From Blepharisma japonicum (Eukaryota > Ciliophora > Heterotrichea > Heterotrichida > Blepharismidae), in the NCBI GenBank assembly GCA_949751835.1, contig CATKHK010000076.1, positions 62,001 to 126,000 on the forward strand: a stretch of DNA of 64,000 bases, given 5' to 3'. Shown one piece after another: positions 22,249 to 33,265 of the stretch. The number at the start of each line of letters is the position of its first letter. Positions within the stretch are counted from its first letter, which is position 1. Below the pieces are notes generated by a model that was not told the DNA's origin, made no database searches, and saw nothing but the letters and a program-made list of their open reading frames with translations. The position numbers were made by a program, and so were the translations under genes.

Positions 22249-23935
22249 CTAGTTATTGGTTATATAATCTATTTTGATCTCATAGCAGTCCTTGACTACT
22301 CCATCCTGCTGGATAATTAAATAAGTCGTTTTCTGGCAAGGCTCGTCAATTGGCTTAAAGACTAATTGGATTTTCCCTTTGCCGTTTGGAGGCAGGGAAA
22401 TATCTTGCTCCTTTATTTCGATGAGCTCGGGATTGGTAATTTCGATGTGGTATTGCTGCTCCTCATCAGAGTCATTTGAAATAGAAATTTTCTTCTGTTT
22501 GGTTTCGCCGACAAGGATGTCTGCAGCAATATTGCTAGTTAGAGGATAAGGAGGCTCTGTAATAGGCTCTTGCTTTTCAGCTTCATAAGCTTCATTCTAA
22601 TATAAAAATTACTTCATAAGAGTTTTCTTCAGCATTTTCTGGATTTTCTTGAGGTTCTTCATGGTTAGACTCTGCCTCTTCACCTTTTTGAGAGCCTTCT
22701 TCATAGTCGCCAGAGTATGACTGCTTTTCAGGCTCTCCGTGGTCACTTTCATGGAATTCTTCAGTGTAGTGCTCAGAACGTGAAGGGTCTTCCTGCTCCT
22801 TAGCAGGAGTTTCATGATGTGATGGAGTTTGCTGGGCAGAACTGGCATGAGATTGGCTATAATGGGATGGGGTCTGATGGGCTGAAGAGTTGTGGGATGG
22901 TTCCTCTTGTGCGAAAGATTTTTGGGAAGGAGCTTCATGGTAAGACTGGTTCGAAGGAGTTTGTTGGTAGGAAGGCTGATGAGAAGGATCTTCATGCTGG
23001 CTTTCATGTAAACTCTTGTGTTCTTCATGATATGACTCTTCCTGATATGATGGGTCTTGGCGGCTTTGGGCTTCACTATAATGAGGCTCATCTTGTGGAT
23101 TTTGCTGGAGTTCAGGATGGATATGAGATTCATGACTGACTTCTTCATGCGTTTCTGCGTGCTCACTATGAAAAGATTGGTGAACCTCATGCACCGCTTC
23201 AATCGGTTTCGCTTCATGTTTTGGCTCTTCATGATGTGGAGGCTGTTCTTTAATAACTTCATGCTTTTCTTCTTTCATTGAGTGAGCTTCATGCTCTTCA
23301 TAAGGTTGCTGGACAGGAGACCTTGGCATTGAGTCATTTTCAAAATTGTAATCATACTCAGGGCTATGTATTTTTTTAGGCTGCTCTATTTTAGGCTCTT
23401 CTGCTTTTCTAGCTTCCTCACTACCTCTACTGACAGATTGCTTTGCTTGTGCAGGCTTTGCAGGTGCTTGTTTGGGCTTTTGGGAGGTTTGAACAGCTCT
23501 TGGTGGTGAGGGATTATTTTTTCGAGGATTAAAATCGTTTTGAGTTTTTGCTTGGCGGGGTTGCTGGACGCCATCTAAAATTTCTCGAATTTTGTTTGCA
23601 ACTGCACCTGGGTGTGGCCAAACACCAGACTGAAGCTTCGATGAAATTGTTTGTCCGCGAAAATGAACTTCAAATGAGCCCATCCTTGGAAATGAAGGCT
23701 TTGGGAAAGGGCTTCGTTTTGAACTAGCTTCTAAAATTTGACGTATCATTGGGTGCTCGTAGTTTTCATGAACAACAACTTCTGGACATTGAGACTCAAT
23801 CTCCGCTTTGGTCTTCTCATAAAATAAAGTATATTTTGCCTCTTCATGTTTCGTGCACCAATCATGGGCCTTACAATTTTTACTAAGTAACTGTTACCAG
23901 TGCTCGATCACTACATCATTTTGCCCTGATTCCAT
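22249..23935 (-). CDS. SelW/Rdx-like redox domain fused to NPHP4-like C-terminal domain
   Basis: 551 residues in three exons (23935-23898, 23882-22613, 22596-22249), ATG to TAG. Residues 1-115 match the Rdx/selenoprotein W thioredoxin-like family: VVIEHCKNCKAHDWC with CXXC, then GSFEVHFRGQTISSKLQSG and WPHPGAVANKIREIL. No selenocysteine codon is needed. Residues ~120-430 are low-complexity His/Glu/Ser/Gln. The last ~110 residues form a beta-rich domain (KQKKISISNDSDEEQQYHIE, ITNPELIEIKEQDISLPPNG, KIQLVFKPIDEP) that resembles the C-terminal Ig/MSP-like domain of nephrocystin-4, a ciliary transition-zone protein. The first intron splits the codon for the first Cys of CXXC. The NPHP4 link is a motif-level judgement. 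Confidence 0.8.
22597..22612 (-). other. 16-nt intron
   Basis: GTAATTTTTATATTAG on the minus strand, phase 0. Removal joins the His/Glu-rich region to the C-terminal beta domain; retention leads to a frame full of TGA and an early stop. Confidence 0.88.
23883..23897 (-). other. 15-nt intron
   Basis: GTAACAGTTACTTAG on the minus strand, phase 2. It contains an in-frame TAA if retained; removal creates the CKNC redox motif. Confidence 0.9.
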
Positions 23936-24000
23936 TTTAGTATTATTAAGCGAATAGCAATCACTTAGCAATAATAAAACTCCATTCAAAATTTAAATCA
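23936..24000. promoter_or_regulatory. 65-nt divergent promoter region
   Basis: The whole space between the start codons of the Rdx/NPHP4-like gene and the DHHC gene. It must hold both 5' UTRs and any shared promoter; no box motif is recognised. Confidence 0.5.
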
Positions 24001-25005
24001 ATGGAACTCTACAAGTCCTGACAAGGAAAAAACAAATTTTGTTGCAAAGGAAAGCTTATGCTAGGCCCAGACTGATATCGAGGAGTCCTATCAGCGACTT
24101 TGATCACCTTTTTAGTTATTATCAGCATAATATACCCTTGTAACTTTTTTCTTGAAAAAGATAACCCAGCCCCAATGATAATTCAAATAATATTATTAGT
24201 CTTGACAATTTGTGCACAATTTAAAGTAGCAACTTCTGACCCTGGATATATCCCAAAACAGATTCCTCCTTATATCTCAAAAACTAATGCAGCATTAAAC
24301 GAACTTATCGGCATGCCAAAACCGATTATTTTTCATCACAACGGGAATATGGTTAAGATGAAATTTTGTCGAACTTGCTTGATTTTTCGGCCTCCAAGGT
24401 CTTCTCACTGCTCACTATGCAATTTGTGTGTAGAGAAATTTGATCATCACTGCCCATATATCGGAAACTGCATAGGCAAGAGAAACTACAAATATTTTAT
24501 GACCTACCTTTCTATTGCAACTTGCCTAGATTTTTCTTCTTTCGGGGTAAGCCTGGCGCATATATTGGAGAAAGAAGTAAATGGGGAGTTTGACAATGAA
24601 ATAATTCCTTCAATTATTGTTATTATTTTTGCATTTATTGCAATGTGAATTGTTTTTGGACTGTATAGTTTTCATATATATTTACTTTTTGTCAATATGA
24701 CAACTAATGAAAAAATCAAAAATCTGTGGCCGATTAAACGGTTTGGGCCTTATCATAGGGGATCTTGCATGAAAAATATTTTATATTGGATGAGATCGGA
24801 AAGAGGAAGCTGTCAGTTTAAGCCGCATAAGATTATGAGCCAATATGAAGATGATAGCCCAAATTCTTTAATAAGAGGAGTCAAGTTTGTAAATAAATTA
24901 ATGCAAAATGAAGAACTCTCAGAGAAAAAATTGACAAATACAATCATGGCTGGGCAAACTAGCAGAGATAATAGCTTTAATATGGAAGTTAATAGAATTG
25001 ATTAA
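24001..25005 (+). CDS. DHHC palmitoyltransferase
   Basis: 334 residues, ATG to TAA, with TGA Trp codons near 24019, 24083 and 24646. Two hydrophobic helices (~33-80), then the Cys-rich DHHC domain: MKFCRTCLIFRPPRSSHCSL, CNLCVEKFDHHCPYIGNCIG, RNYKYF. The catalytic tetrad is DHHC, followed by PY rather than the more frequent PW. Two further helices follow, giving the usual four-pass topology, and a TTxE-like motif (MTTNEKIKN) after the last one is typical of the family. The enzyme S-acylates cytosolic Cys residues at Golgi or plasma membrane; targets unknown. Confidence 0.95.
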
Positions 25006-25069
25006 ATAATTAATAATTTTTTACTTGCATAGTTATTTTCATTAAATTGCTAATACATGCAAAACAATA

Positions 25070-26218
25070 ATGGCTACTTTCTTAATTGCTTTTTCTCTTC
25101 TTATTCTCCCTCAAGCCATTTTCTCCTACAGTTATTCTATTGAAGACAATAAGGCATCTGCTCCCTCATGTCCTTCTTTTGCATGCAGAAATTCTTCCCA
25201 AACCTTTGAGCAAGGTCAATGCGCTTATTATGATGAATCAGATTACACCTATTATGTAAGTCCTTGTACTCAATCTACAGAGTCATGCATGTTGAAAGAT
25301 GAAAATCCAGGAAACTATACCTGCCAAGTTCCTCCGAAAAAGCTAAACTGGCCTGGAGAAAAATGCACCCAAACTTCAGACTGCGATCCTACTTATTCTA
25401 CTGCATGCACAAATGGAATCTGTGTAGGACTTTCAGCTGGCTCTACATGCACCGATAGTAATTATTGCAACCCAGGATTGTCTTGTCAAGGAACTCCAGG
25501 ATCTATGAAATGCGCCCCTTTAATTGAGGCTGGAAGCAAAGGCTGCCAAGCTGACTTTGATTGTGTGCCTTATGCTGGCTGCAATCTTACTTCTACTACT
25601 GATTCTTCTGAGAACTCTTGTGTCCAATACTGGTCAATAAAAAAGGATGAATTTGTTGCAATATGTGTAGATCATCAAAGTACGCTCTGCAAATATGATC
25701 TTTGTCATGAGAAAGATGGAGGCTTCAAATGCAGTAAAGAGTTTGAAAATACTCATATAATTCCATGACCATGCGATCCGAATGCTAAAACTACAGACTG
25801 CAATTTTACTCACCATGGGTTTAATTTTTTGCCTGAATGTGTATGTGGACTAAATCCTACTGGAGCTGCTTATTGTAGTTTGATCCCTGGAGATGGGCCT
25901 GCATTAGAATATGAAGATGCCCTCAAATCATGGCTATTCAGTAATGCAAGTAGTCAATGCAATACATTAAGAAGATTTGAGTCCCAATGCATTTTAGATT
26001 ATTGGGGCAATGAAAAAGGTATTTATGCATTAATGTATTGATATTTATATATGAGCTATTATCCACAAATTCAAGAAACTCAAGACTGTGTACTTAATAC
26101 ATTCTATCCTAGTTATGTTTCATACAAAGAACTATACAAAAAGTATGATGACCAAGATGATGGAGCAGCAATGCTTGGACTCGTCTTTTTCACTTACATT
26201 CTAGCTATTTCTAATTAA
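25070..26218 (+). CDS. Secreted Cys-rich protein, probably GPI-anchored
   Basis: 382 residues, ATG to TAA, with TGA Trp codons at 25766 and 26039. An N-terminal signal peptide (MATFLIAFSLLILPQAIFSY) is followed by ~300 residues with about 35 Cys, in EGF/dickkopf-like spacing (CTQTSDCDPTYSTACTNGIC; GLSAGSTCTDSNYCNPGLSC). The C-terminus ends in a hydrophobic stretch with no charged tail (GAAMLGLVFFTYILAIS), the form of a GPI-attachment signal. Probably a cell-surface protein. Two genes downstream is PIG-O, an enzyme of GPI-anchor synthesis, though gene neighbourhood carries little weight in ciliates. No named family. Confidence 0.8.
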
Positions 26219-26296
26219 AACTTTTATATAAACTCAGCCATTTATTATTAAATCATTTCTCTAAGCCATCTTTAGAGCGGTATAAAGATATTATAA

Positions 26297-27448
26297 ATGA
26301 AAGGAAACACAATATCTATTTCTAAGGCTGCCACACCTATAAAGATCACAAATAAGTCAGCTAAGTTCCACTTTTCCATCACAAAGACCCGAGAAGTCTC
26401 TTATGTCGATTTATTCGAAGCCAACATGACTCAAAAAACCAACGAAACGAGCTCAACCTCAACAGAGTCAAAATACTCTTACCATGCTATGATGAGAAAC
26501 ATGCTTTACAGGCTTGAACATTTCGGTGATCTTAACAATCTCGAAAATACAGTTCAAAAGCGCAAAAAAACGAAGCGAGAGCCTGAAACTTCTAGCTCAG
26601 AAAGTGAGCAGCTTAGCCAGTTTTATGACTTAAAGGATGAGTTTATCGATGATTCTGAAATAAAAGATAATTCGTTTGAAGACGAAACTCTATATGAAAA
26701 AGCTGTAAAAGAAGGATTCTTTGTGGAATATCCAGAAGAAATTTCAAGTGTAGAAAGTGTCCTTGATTGTGAGTTTAAAAGGAAAAGAGTAAGCTTTGGG
26801 TCTCATAATGATTTGGTATATGAGCATTTAAATGAATTACAAAAAAAATGCAAAAATATCAAGGGAAATAATCCACCAATCCCAAAAGAAGCTTTCCCAG
26901 TTTTGCTGAATTTAGGAGAATTTACGCTAAAACATGAGCATATTGATACTCAAAACTTATATGAAATTGTAGGGAAAATCCTTCATGTGAATACTAACAT
27001 AGCAGAAAAAGCTGTAGAAAAGCTTTTAAAGCAAAAAGAAAGCACAGAGCAAACCAAAAAAGTGGCGAAAATGCTAAAATCGCTCAAAGAAAAGCTTACG
27101 AGTGAATCTAAAAGTGATGATTTTCAATTAAACGTAGATATCAAAAATGAGTTTAATAAGCTTTTAGATGCAATAGAAAAACTCGTTGCAATGAAAAACT
27201 CGTTCAATGAGAAATTCATGAAATATAAGAAAAAGATGACCTACAAAGAAGAAGAAGCCAAAATAATTCCCCAATTAAATCTTGCATGCAATAATAAAAT
27301 CGACTTCAAAGACCTATCACTTAAAGAAAGCTGCAAGCAAACGAATGGATATGGAACTATAAGAGTCCCATTGAAAGGAAGATATTCCTCTGGAAATGAT
27401 AGATTTTTTGACTCTTTTGTAAAAGTGAAATGCGAAGAAGTTGATTAA
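26297..27448 (+). CDS. Unknown protein with RVxF-type motif
   Basis: 383 residues, ATG to TAA, no TGA. The protein is charged, Lys/Glu-rich and mostly helical or disordered. A clear match to the protein phosphatase 1 docking motif occurs mid-protein (KRKRVSFGSHND), preceded by an acidic, Ser-rich stretch. Residues ~195-300 form a predicted helical region (EAFPVLLNLGEFTLKHEHID). It has no recognised domain. It could be a PP1 regulatory subunit, but a short motif alone is weak evidence. The next gene begins 22 nt after its stop. Confidence 0.7.
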   Translation: MKGNTISISKAATPIKITNKSAKFHFSITKTREVSYVDLFEANMTQKTNETSSTSTESKYSYHAMMRNMLYRLEHFGDLNNLENTVQKRKKTKREPETSSSESEQLSQFYDLKDEFIDDSEIKDNSFEDETLYEKAVKEGFFVEYPEEISSVESVLDCEFKRKRVSFGSHNDLVYEHLNELQKKCKNIKGNNPPIPKEAFPVLLNLGEFTLKHEHIDTQNLYEIVGKILHVNTNIAEKAVEKLLKQKESTEQTKKVAKMLKSLKEKLTSESKSDDFQLNVDIKNEFNKLLDAIEKLVAMKNSFNEKFMKYKKKMTYKEEEAKIIPQLNLACNNKIDFKDLSLKESCKQTNGYGTIRVPLKGRYSSGNDRFFDSFVKVKCEEVD

Positions 27449-27470
27449 ATAATTTTAGTTCATCTAATAA

Positions 27471-28544
27471 ATGGCAGACCCATTCTTTCACCAAACCTAT
27501 CACAAATCCTCCACAAAAAAATTAGCCTTTTGCATCTTTGGAGTCCTAACAATTGCTGGAATTTTTGCTTTATCTACCAAGTTGCGTCCAGCCCAGCCTT
27601 CAAAATTCGCATTTCAAGCATTTGAACTGCTTGAAGAAGAATTCCAAGATTTCATCAATAAATATCATAAAAATTACTCAAGTGAAGAAGAATACCAACA
27701 AAGATTGGTCATCTACAAAGAAAACTCTGAATTAGTAAGGGCTCATAATTCTCTAAATCTAGAATGGACGTTAGGAATTAACGAGTTTTCAGACATGACT
27801 TTTGAAGAATTCAAAGAACTTTACTTGTCAAGCTACTATGGATATACAAGAAATACAGAAATAGAAGAAGAAAACTTTTCTGATATTCCAACAGCTGTTG
27901 ATTGGAGGAAAAAAGGTGCAGTAACACCAGTTCAAACCCAAGGGCCATGTGAGAGCGGATATGCATTTGCTTCAGTTGGCGCTATTGAAGGTGTTTGGTT
28001 TTTGGCAGGACACTCATTAATAGCTTGCTCTGCACAAGAAGTCCTAGATTGTTCAAAATCATATGGAAATCACCAATGTGCTGGAGGATTCAATGATTTT
28101 GCTTTTAATTTTGCTATAAAGTATGGATTAGTTACAGAACAAAAATACCCATATACGGCTACAAATAGCACTTGCAAGTCTGCAGTAATTGCTAGTGCTG
28201 ATGTTTACGTATCTAAGCTTATTAATGTAAAAGCTAACACTCCTTCAGCATTACTGACAGCTGTTGCGAAGCAGCCAGTTGCAATTGCAGTGGAGGCTAA
28301 TGAAGTAGCATGAAAAAATTACCGATCAGGGATCATAACGAGAAACTGTGGAACAGAGCTGGACCACAGCGTACTAATAGTTGGGTATTCTAATACCACC
28401 AGCAACCCTTACTGGATTATTAAAAACTCATGGGGTCCAGACTGGGGTGAAAAAGGGTACATAAGGATTGCAATAACAAGTGGACAAGGAGTTTGTGGAG
28501 TCAACATGGTTCCTTCTTATCCAGTTGCTGGCACTCCTCCTTAA
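27471..28544 (+). CDS. Papain-family (cathepsin L-like) protein lacking the catalytic Cys
   Basis: 357 residues, ATG to TAA, with TGA Trp at 28311. A membrane-anchor/signal helix (LAFCIFGVLTIAGIFALST, ~20-38) precedes an I29-type propeptide (FINKYHKNYSSEEEYQQRLV; LGINEFSDMTFEEF) and a C1A peptidase domain from AVDWRKKGAVTPVQ. The usual QGxCGSCWAF reads QGPCESGYAF: the nucleophilic Cys is Gly (codon GGA) and the next Trp is Tyr. The oxyanion Gln, the His (LDHSVLIVGY) and the Asn (YWIIKNSWGPDWGE) remain. The protein is therefore predicted to be catalytically dead, like soybean P34, which also has Gly here. The rest is intact, so it is not a decaying gene. Confidence 0.92.
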
Positions 28545-28568
28545 ATTCTAGTAATTACCTTCATAATA

Positions 28569-31046
28569 ATGGAAAGCAAATGTAATAGAATTGCTGCTTT
28601 GGCATTTATTTGCTTTATTTCTTTAGTCGGCTCCTATTATTACAGCTTAGGATTTTTTCTTACCAGGTATGAAATAAAAGAAAAGTCAGCAAAACACCCC
28701 TTGCAGCCAGTCCCGCAATTTAAAAGAGCAGTTCTTTTATTAGTGGATGCGCTAAGGTATGACTTTGCCTATAAGTCAAATGTCACTACAAATTACGCAA
28801 ATCAGCTGACTGTTTTTGAAGATATTTTGGAATCTCAGAGAAATAATAGCTGACTTTTTGAGTTTGTTGCTGATCCACCTACTGTGACAATGCAGAGGAT
28901 CAAAGGGATTACAACAGGATCTTTGCCAACTTTTATTGATTTTAGAGATAATTTCCACAGCAATAATGTAGATGAGGATAATTTGCTAACCCAAATTCAG
29001 CTGCAGAATAAGACATCAATTTTCATGGGAGATGACACATGAATTGGGCTGTATCCCAAAGCTTTTCATAGAGAATTTCCATTTGATAGTTTTAATGTCA
29101 AAGACTTGCATACAGTAGATCAAGGAGTTATTAAGCATCTGCTAGAAGAGTTAAATAATGATGACTGAACACTCATAATTGGGCATATGCTGGGCGTTGA
29201 CCATGTTGGGCACACTTATTATGCTAACCATCCTACTATGGTACAAAAATTGAAACAAATTGACGAGTTTATTAGGAAAATAATAAAAAATATTGATGAG
29301 GACACTTTGCTACTAGTTTTTGGAGACCATGGAATGACTGATGATGGTAATCATGGAGGCACATCAAGAAAAGAGACAAATTCAGCACTTTTCGCATACT
29401 CTAAAAAGCCATTTTATTATAGATCACATGATCTTCCTATTGGATCTAGAAATACACTGAACCAAATTGATATTGTTCCTACATTAAGTATATTATTGGG
29501 AATTGGGATTCCTTTTAATAATTTAGGTGCTATTATCCCTGAGTTATTTTTAAATGGCACAAGTATTTTAGATGCGCTTTATATCAATTCTTGACAAATA
29601 AATAATTATTTAAGTATTTATGACACAAAAATAAAGAAATTACCAGAGCCGCACTATGAGAATTTATTGCATGATTTTGAGATATTGGATTTTAATTTTA
29701 AGAGCCAAAAACAAGTTGATGTTAGTGATTTTCTTAGGTTTATAAATAATGCTGCTGGGATGTGTAGGATGATTTGAACTGAATTTGATATTTGGTATAT
29801 GGCAACTGGGGGTGTTATTATTAGTTTCTCATTTATTTGCATAATTTTATTAGTCACACAAGACGTTGATTTGCATAGAATATGGATTATTATAATTATA
29901 TCAGGTTTATGCTGCTTTATTCATCCAATTGTTATGGCAGCTTTATTTTTAGCCTACCTTGTTATGTATATCAAAATTTGGAAAAAACCAGGTAAAGATT
30001 TTTGGATTATATTTATATTCCAATGTCTCCATGGCTATTGCTTATTTTCTAATTCTTATATTGTCAAAGAAGATCAAGTTCTTCGATTCCTACTGCAAAT
30101 ATTTTTGCTTTATTTTTCAAAAGAGAAGTCCTCTAATAAGCAGTGATTGATAATCTGCGCAGCTTGTATACGACTTTCTACTGTCCTAGACATTGTTTCC
30201 CAAAAAGAGGTAATTTCAATATAGAGCATGAAATTCACAATTTTTGATCATATCATTATGAACCCTCTATTTATGGTCTATATCCCAATTTTTCTTTTCT
30301 TTTATCTATTTTGGCGTTTATTAAGAGAGAAAAAGATAAGTTTGATTTTAGTTGAGGCCAATTTATTTTCTGTTCTTTCCTATTGATTTTTACAAGATTT
30401 TAATTTGATTACTCCTGACTCATCAATACTGATAAAAAGTTATTTGCCAAGACTCAGCTATATATTGTGTGGGATAAGTATAATTACAATTGATCCATTA
30501 AAACTGATTTGTGGACTCACTCCAAGTCTGATTTTGATTTTAGGGTACTCTTCACCAATAGTAATACTTACATTCTATATACAAATATACGCATTTTATA
30601 AATCAAGCTCTAAGAGTAACCCAGCACTACTAAGCCTTTTCTTGTCTTTTACAGCTTCACAGTACTTTTATTCTACAGGTCATCGCTGCAATTTTCCTTC
30701 TTTGCAAATTGCATCAGCATTCACAGGTTTTGAGATATTCAATATTTATGTATCAGGAGCTTTGTTAACTCTTAACACATTAGGAAGCTTTTTGTGTATT
30801 TTTTCAGTATTTTTATTATGAAAAAATAATTCCTTTCAGACAATTTCATATATAGTTGCCTATTTTCTAGTTGCAATGCTTTTGACAACGCTAAACACAG
30901 CTGTCAATAGAAGGCATTTGATGGTTTGGCCTATTTTTGCTCCTAAATATATATTTGACATTGTTACAACTGGATTTGTATTTGTAATATGTCTCATAGG
31001 ACTTATTGCATATTGGAAGCCAGTTGAAATTACAAAAAAAGAATAA
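28569..31046 (+). CDS. PIGO: GPI ethanolamine-phosphate transferase 3 (PIG-O)
   Basis: 820 residues in two exons (28569-30209 and 30225-31046), ATG to TAA, with many TGA Trp codons. An N-terminal anchor helix is followed by the luminal alkaline-phosphatase-fold domain: LLVDALRYDF, PPTVTMQRIKGITTGSLPTF (Thr nucleophile), GDDTW, LGVDHVGHTYY and FGDHGMTDDGNHGG, so all metal ligands are present. The C-terminal half is multipass membrane with PIG-O signatures FYSTGHRCNFPSLQ and AVNRRHLMVWPIFAPKYIF. It adds ethanolamine phosphate to the third mannose of GPI precursors in the ER, the bridge to protein. It is shorter than the human enzyme (about 1089 residues). Confidence 0.95.
30210..30224 (+). other. 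15-nt intron
   Basis: GTAATTTCAATATAG, phase 0. If kept it ends the PIG-O frame with TAG; removal restores the conserved C-terminal membrane domain. Confidence 0.93.
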
Positions 31047-31199
31047 TTAATCTAATGATCTATTTTCTGAATAGTCATTCTTTATTTAAATTAAAAAGGC
31101 GGTTACCTTCATTTTTTTTGAAAATCTGTTATCAATTCAAAAACTCTATAACGCTTTAAAAGCCAGATTATTATAATTTATATTTAAAATAGAATATTC

Positions 31200-32306
31200 T
31201 TAGCTAAACAAGCCTACAGCATGATTTTTTACAAGAGCTTTCATCTTTTGCACTGTTCTCATATCTGTATAACTTCTCAGGCGTGGGTTATCCAGTATCA
31301 ATTTAATAATCCGGCGTTTTATTGTATTTTCATTTATCGCGTTTTCTTGTTTTGCGGTCTTAAGAAACTCATCCATTTCTGTATTTACAAGTTTCTCTAC
31401 AAAACTCTTCAATTCAGGACTGCATGGTTGGGCAACTGCGACTTCGTTTTCTTTTGTGTTTAGTTTCCTCAGTCTTTTTCTCGGGACCGAAGTTTGAATT
31501 GGGCTTTCCCTTTGCCGTTTTTTGGGCATACTTCCAAAGATCATCCATGCTTCTTCTTGTGAGTCTTCACCAGAGTAATCTGGTTTAAGGAACTCTTTGA
31601 TGAACTTTTTTCTTTCATTAGAGTTCATTGTCTCTATAAACCTGTTTTTTAAGACTTCTTCTTCATGGTCACTTTGAGGCTCATATTCAGCGTCTGGGTC
31701 GCTTACTAAATCTTCTTCATATTCTTCTGCGCTTTCACTGGTTTCTGATTCAGCCTGTTCTTCTTCAGAGGCACTTGAGCTTGAAAGCTCTTCACTTTCT
31801 TCATTTTCTGGCTCTTCTTCAAAGTCTTCTGATGAGCAGACGCTTCCAGAGTCGTAGCCAGCTTTTTCTTCTTCCATTGATTGGCATTCTGGGCAAAGCC
31901 AAGTTGTCGGCTTTTCTGGGAGGCCCAAACAGGAGAAATGATAGACTTTATCACATTCTCCTTCTAGCCCATCACACATAATTAATTCTTCATCTCTTTC
32001 ATTGATGCCACAAATTTGGCATACAACCCCATAATCTCCATCGCTGTATTCGTTTTCTGAAAAACTATCATCGGTATTTGATCGGGCTCTGACCAGTACC
32101 TTTTTGACAAATTTAGTGCCTTTGTAATACTTTATCTCTCGGAATGGTTCCCTGCATGTTGGACAATGATTGGAAATTTTGGACCATCTAAGAATGCATT
32201 TGAAATGAAAGTGATGGGAGCAAGAGTTGATTTTGCCTGAGCTTAGGACCTTTTCTAAACAAATGCCTGGCTAGGAAATACCGCATGTACCGCCTTCGTT
32301 TTCCAT
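31200..32306 (-). CDS. RING-PHD finger protein (PHRF1/Asr1-like)
   Basis: 363 residues in two exons (32306-32282 and 32266-31200), ATG to TAA. After splicing, a C3H2C3-type RING starts at residue 8 (CGICLEKVLSSG; HHFHFKCILRW; CPTCREPF). A C4HC3 PHD finger follows (VVCQICGINERDEELIMCDG; VYHFSCLGLPEKPTTWLCPE). Then an acidic Ser/Glu-rich stretch and a basic C-terminal region with a helical end (LILDNPRLRSYTDMRTVQKM). A RING directly followed by a PHD is the PHRF1/Asr1 layout: ubiquitin ligases that bind modified histone or the RNA polymerase II CTD. The nuclear role is inferred from this. Confidence 0.88.
32267..32281 (-). other. 15-nt intron ending in CAG
   Basis: GTATTTCCTAGCCAG on the minus strand, phase 1. 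Retained, it keeps frame but inserts an in-frame TAG and destroys the RING; removed, it gives the CGICL start of the RING. The only one of the eight introns here with CAG instead of TAG. Confidence 0.85.
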
Positions 32307-33265
32307 TAAATTATTATAAGGAATTATGAGATTTTTTATTTAAGATACTTTTAGCAGTGAGTTTAAAAAAGCCATATGCTTTTAGGCAAATTTTTTGGAA
32401 AAAATAATTATCAAAAATTTAGAAGATGATAATAGATCAAGATGAAAGAAATAAGAAAAAAACCTAATAAAGATGATAAATCTTTTGATTAAATTCAATA
32501 AATAAATTTATAAAGATAATAAGCTACTTGCCTCAAAAGAAAATTTAAATGGCATGAGCAATAAGAAGAAGTGACTTAAAGATATTTTATGGATGAGTTT
32601 TATATTAGTTTGAGCGATTATAAAAAGCTGCAAGCTAATAATTTTACATTTATATAATATGGGGTGCAGCTATTTAACAGAAATTGAATATGAGTTTTAT
32701 AGTTTTTAAGATGTCGGTGAAAATTATAATTTAAAAATTTTTGCATAAAGTGTATATAAAAATTATACTTTAAAATTTATTTTGATTTAAATAATCAAAA
32801 ATAACCTAATTTTCGTAATAGAAAGCATTTGCTAAGCCATTATAGAAATGGATCTTGCTAAAAAAAATTTTCATTTTAGCATAATTTAATTTAGTCAGCT
32901 ATTTTCCTTTATTTCTATTGCTGAGTGTAGCTGATAGCTATAATGTGCAGCTGGTGTAGTTAATCATCGATTTACCTATTTCATTATTCTTGTAATTCCT
33001 AAACTTTAGCGCTAGAGAATGACTTCCTAAAACTATTGTCAGTAATGTATACAAACTAACTACCATTCTTGCATCTAGAAATTACTCTTCTACTCCTGGC
33101 AGCTTATTCGATCCTTTTTTAACTGGATAAAACTATTATTATAAAATATGAAAATGTGACTGATTAATATATTTTATAAAAATTCAAAGACTCATACAAT
33201 ATAAATTAAATTTATTATTAACTCCTTTGATCTTTTAAGCTACTTAATTATTGAAATTACCTTAA
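32307..33265. other. Large AT-rich intergenic region
   Basis: About 960 nt between two divergent genes with no convincing gene. One 51-codon frame that uses TGA as Trp (32554-32709) is listed separately. Otherwise only A/T runs are seen. Confidence 0.55.
32554..32709 (+). CDS. Doubtful small ORF, hydrophobic
   Basis: ATG to TAA, 51 residues, with two TGA read as Trp. Starts MSNKKKWLKDILWMSF and is hydrophobic and basic, like a single-pass small membrane protein. A frame of this size is expected by chance in AT-rich DNA with only two stop codons, so this is weak. Confidence 0.2.

Noticed and set aside
32267-32281. Nonsense mutation in the RING-PHD gene
   Set aside because: Removing the 15-nt GT-AG segment restores a perfect RING CxxC, and the segment has the same length and A10 as the other introns.
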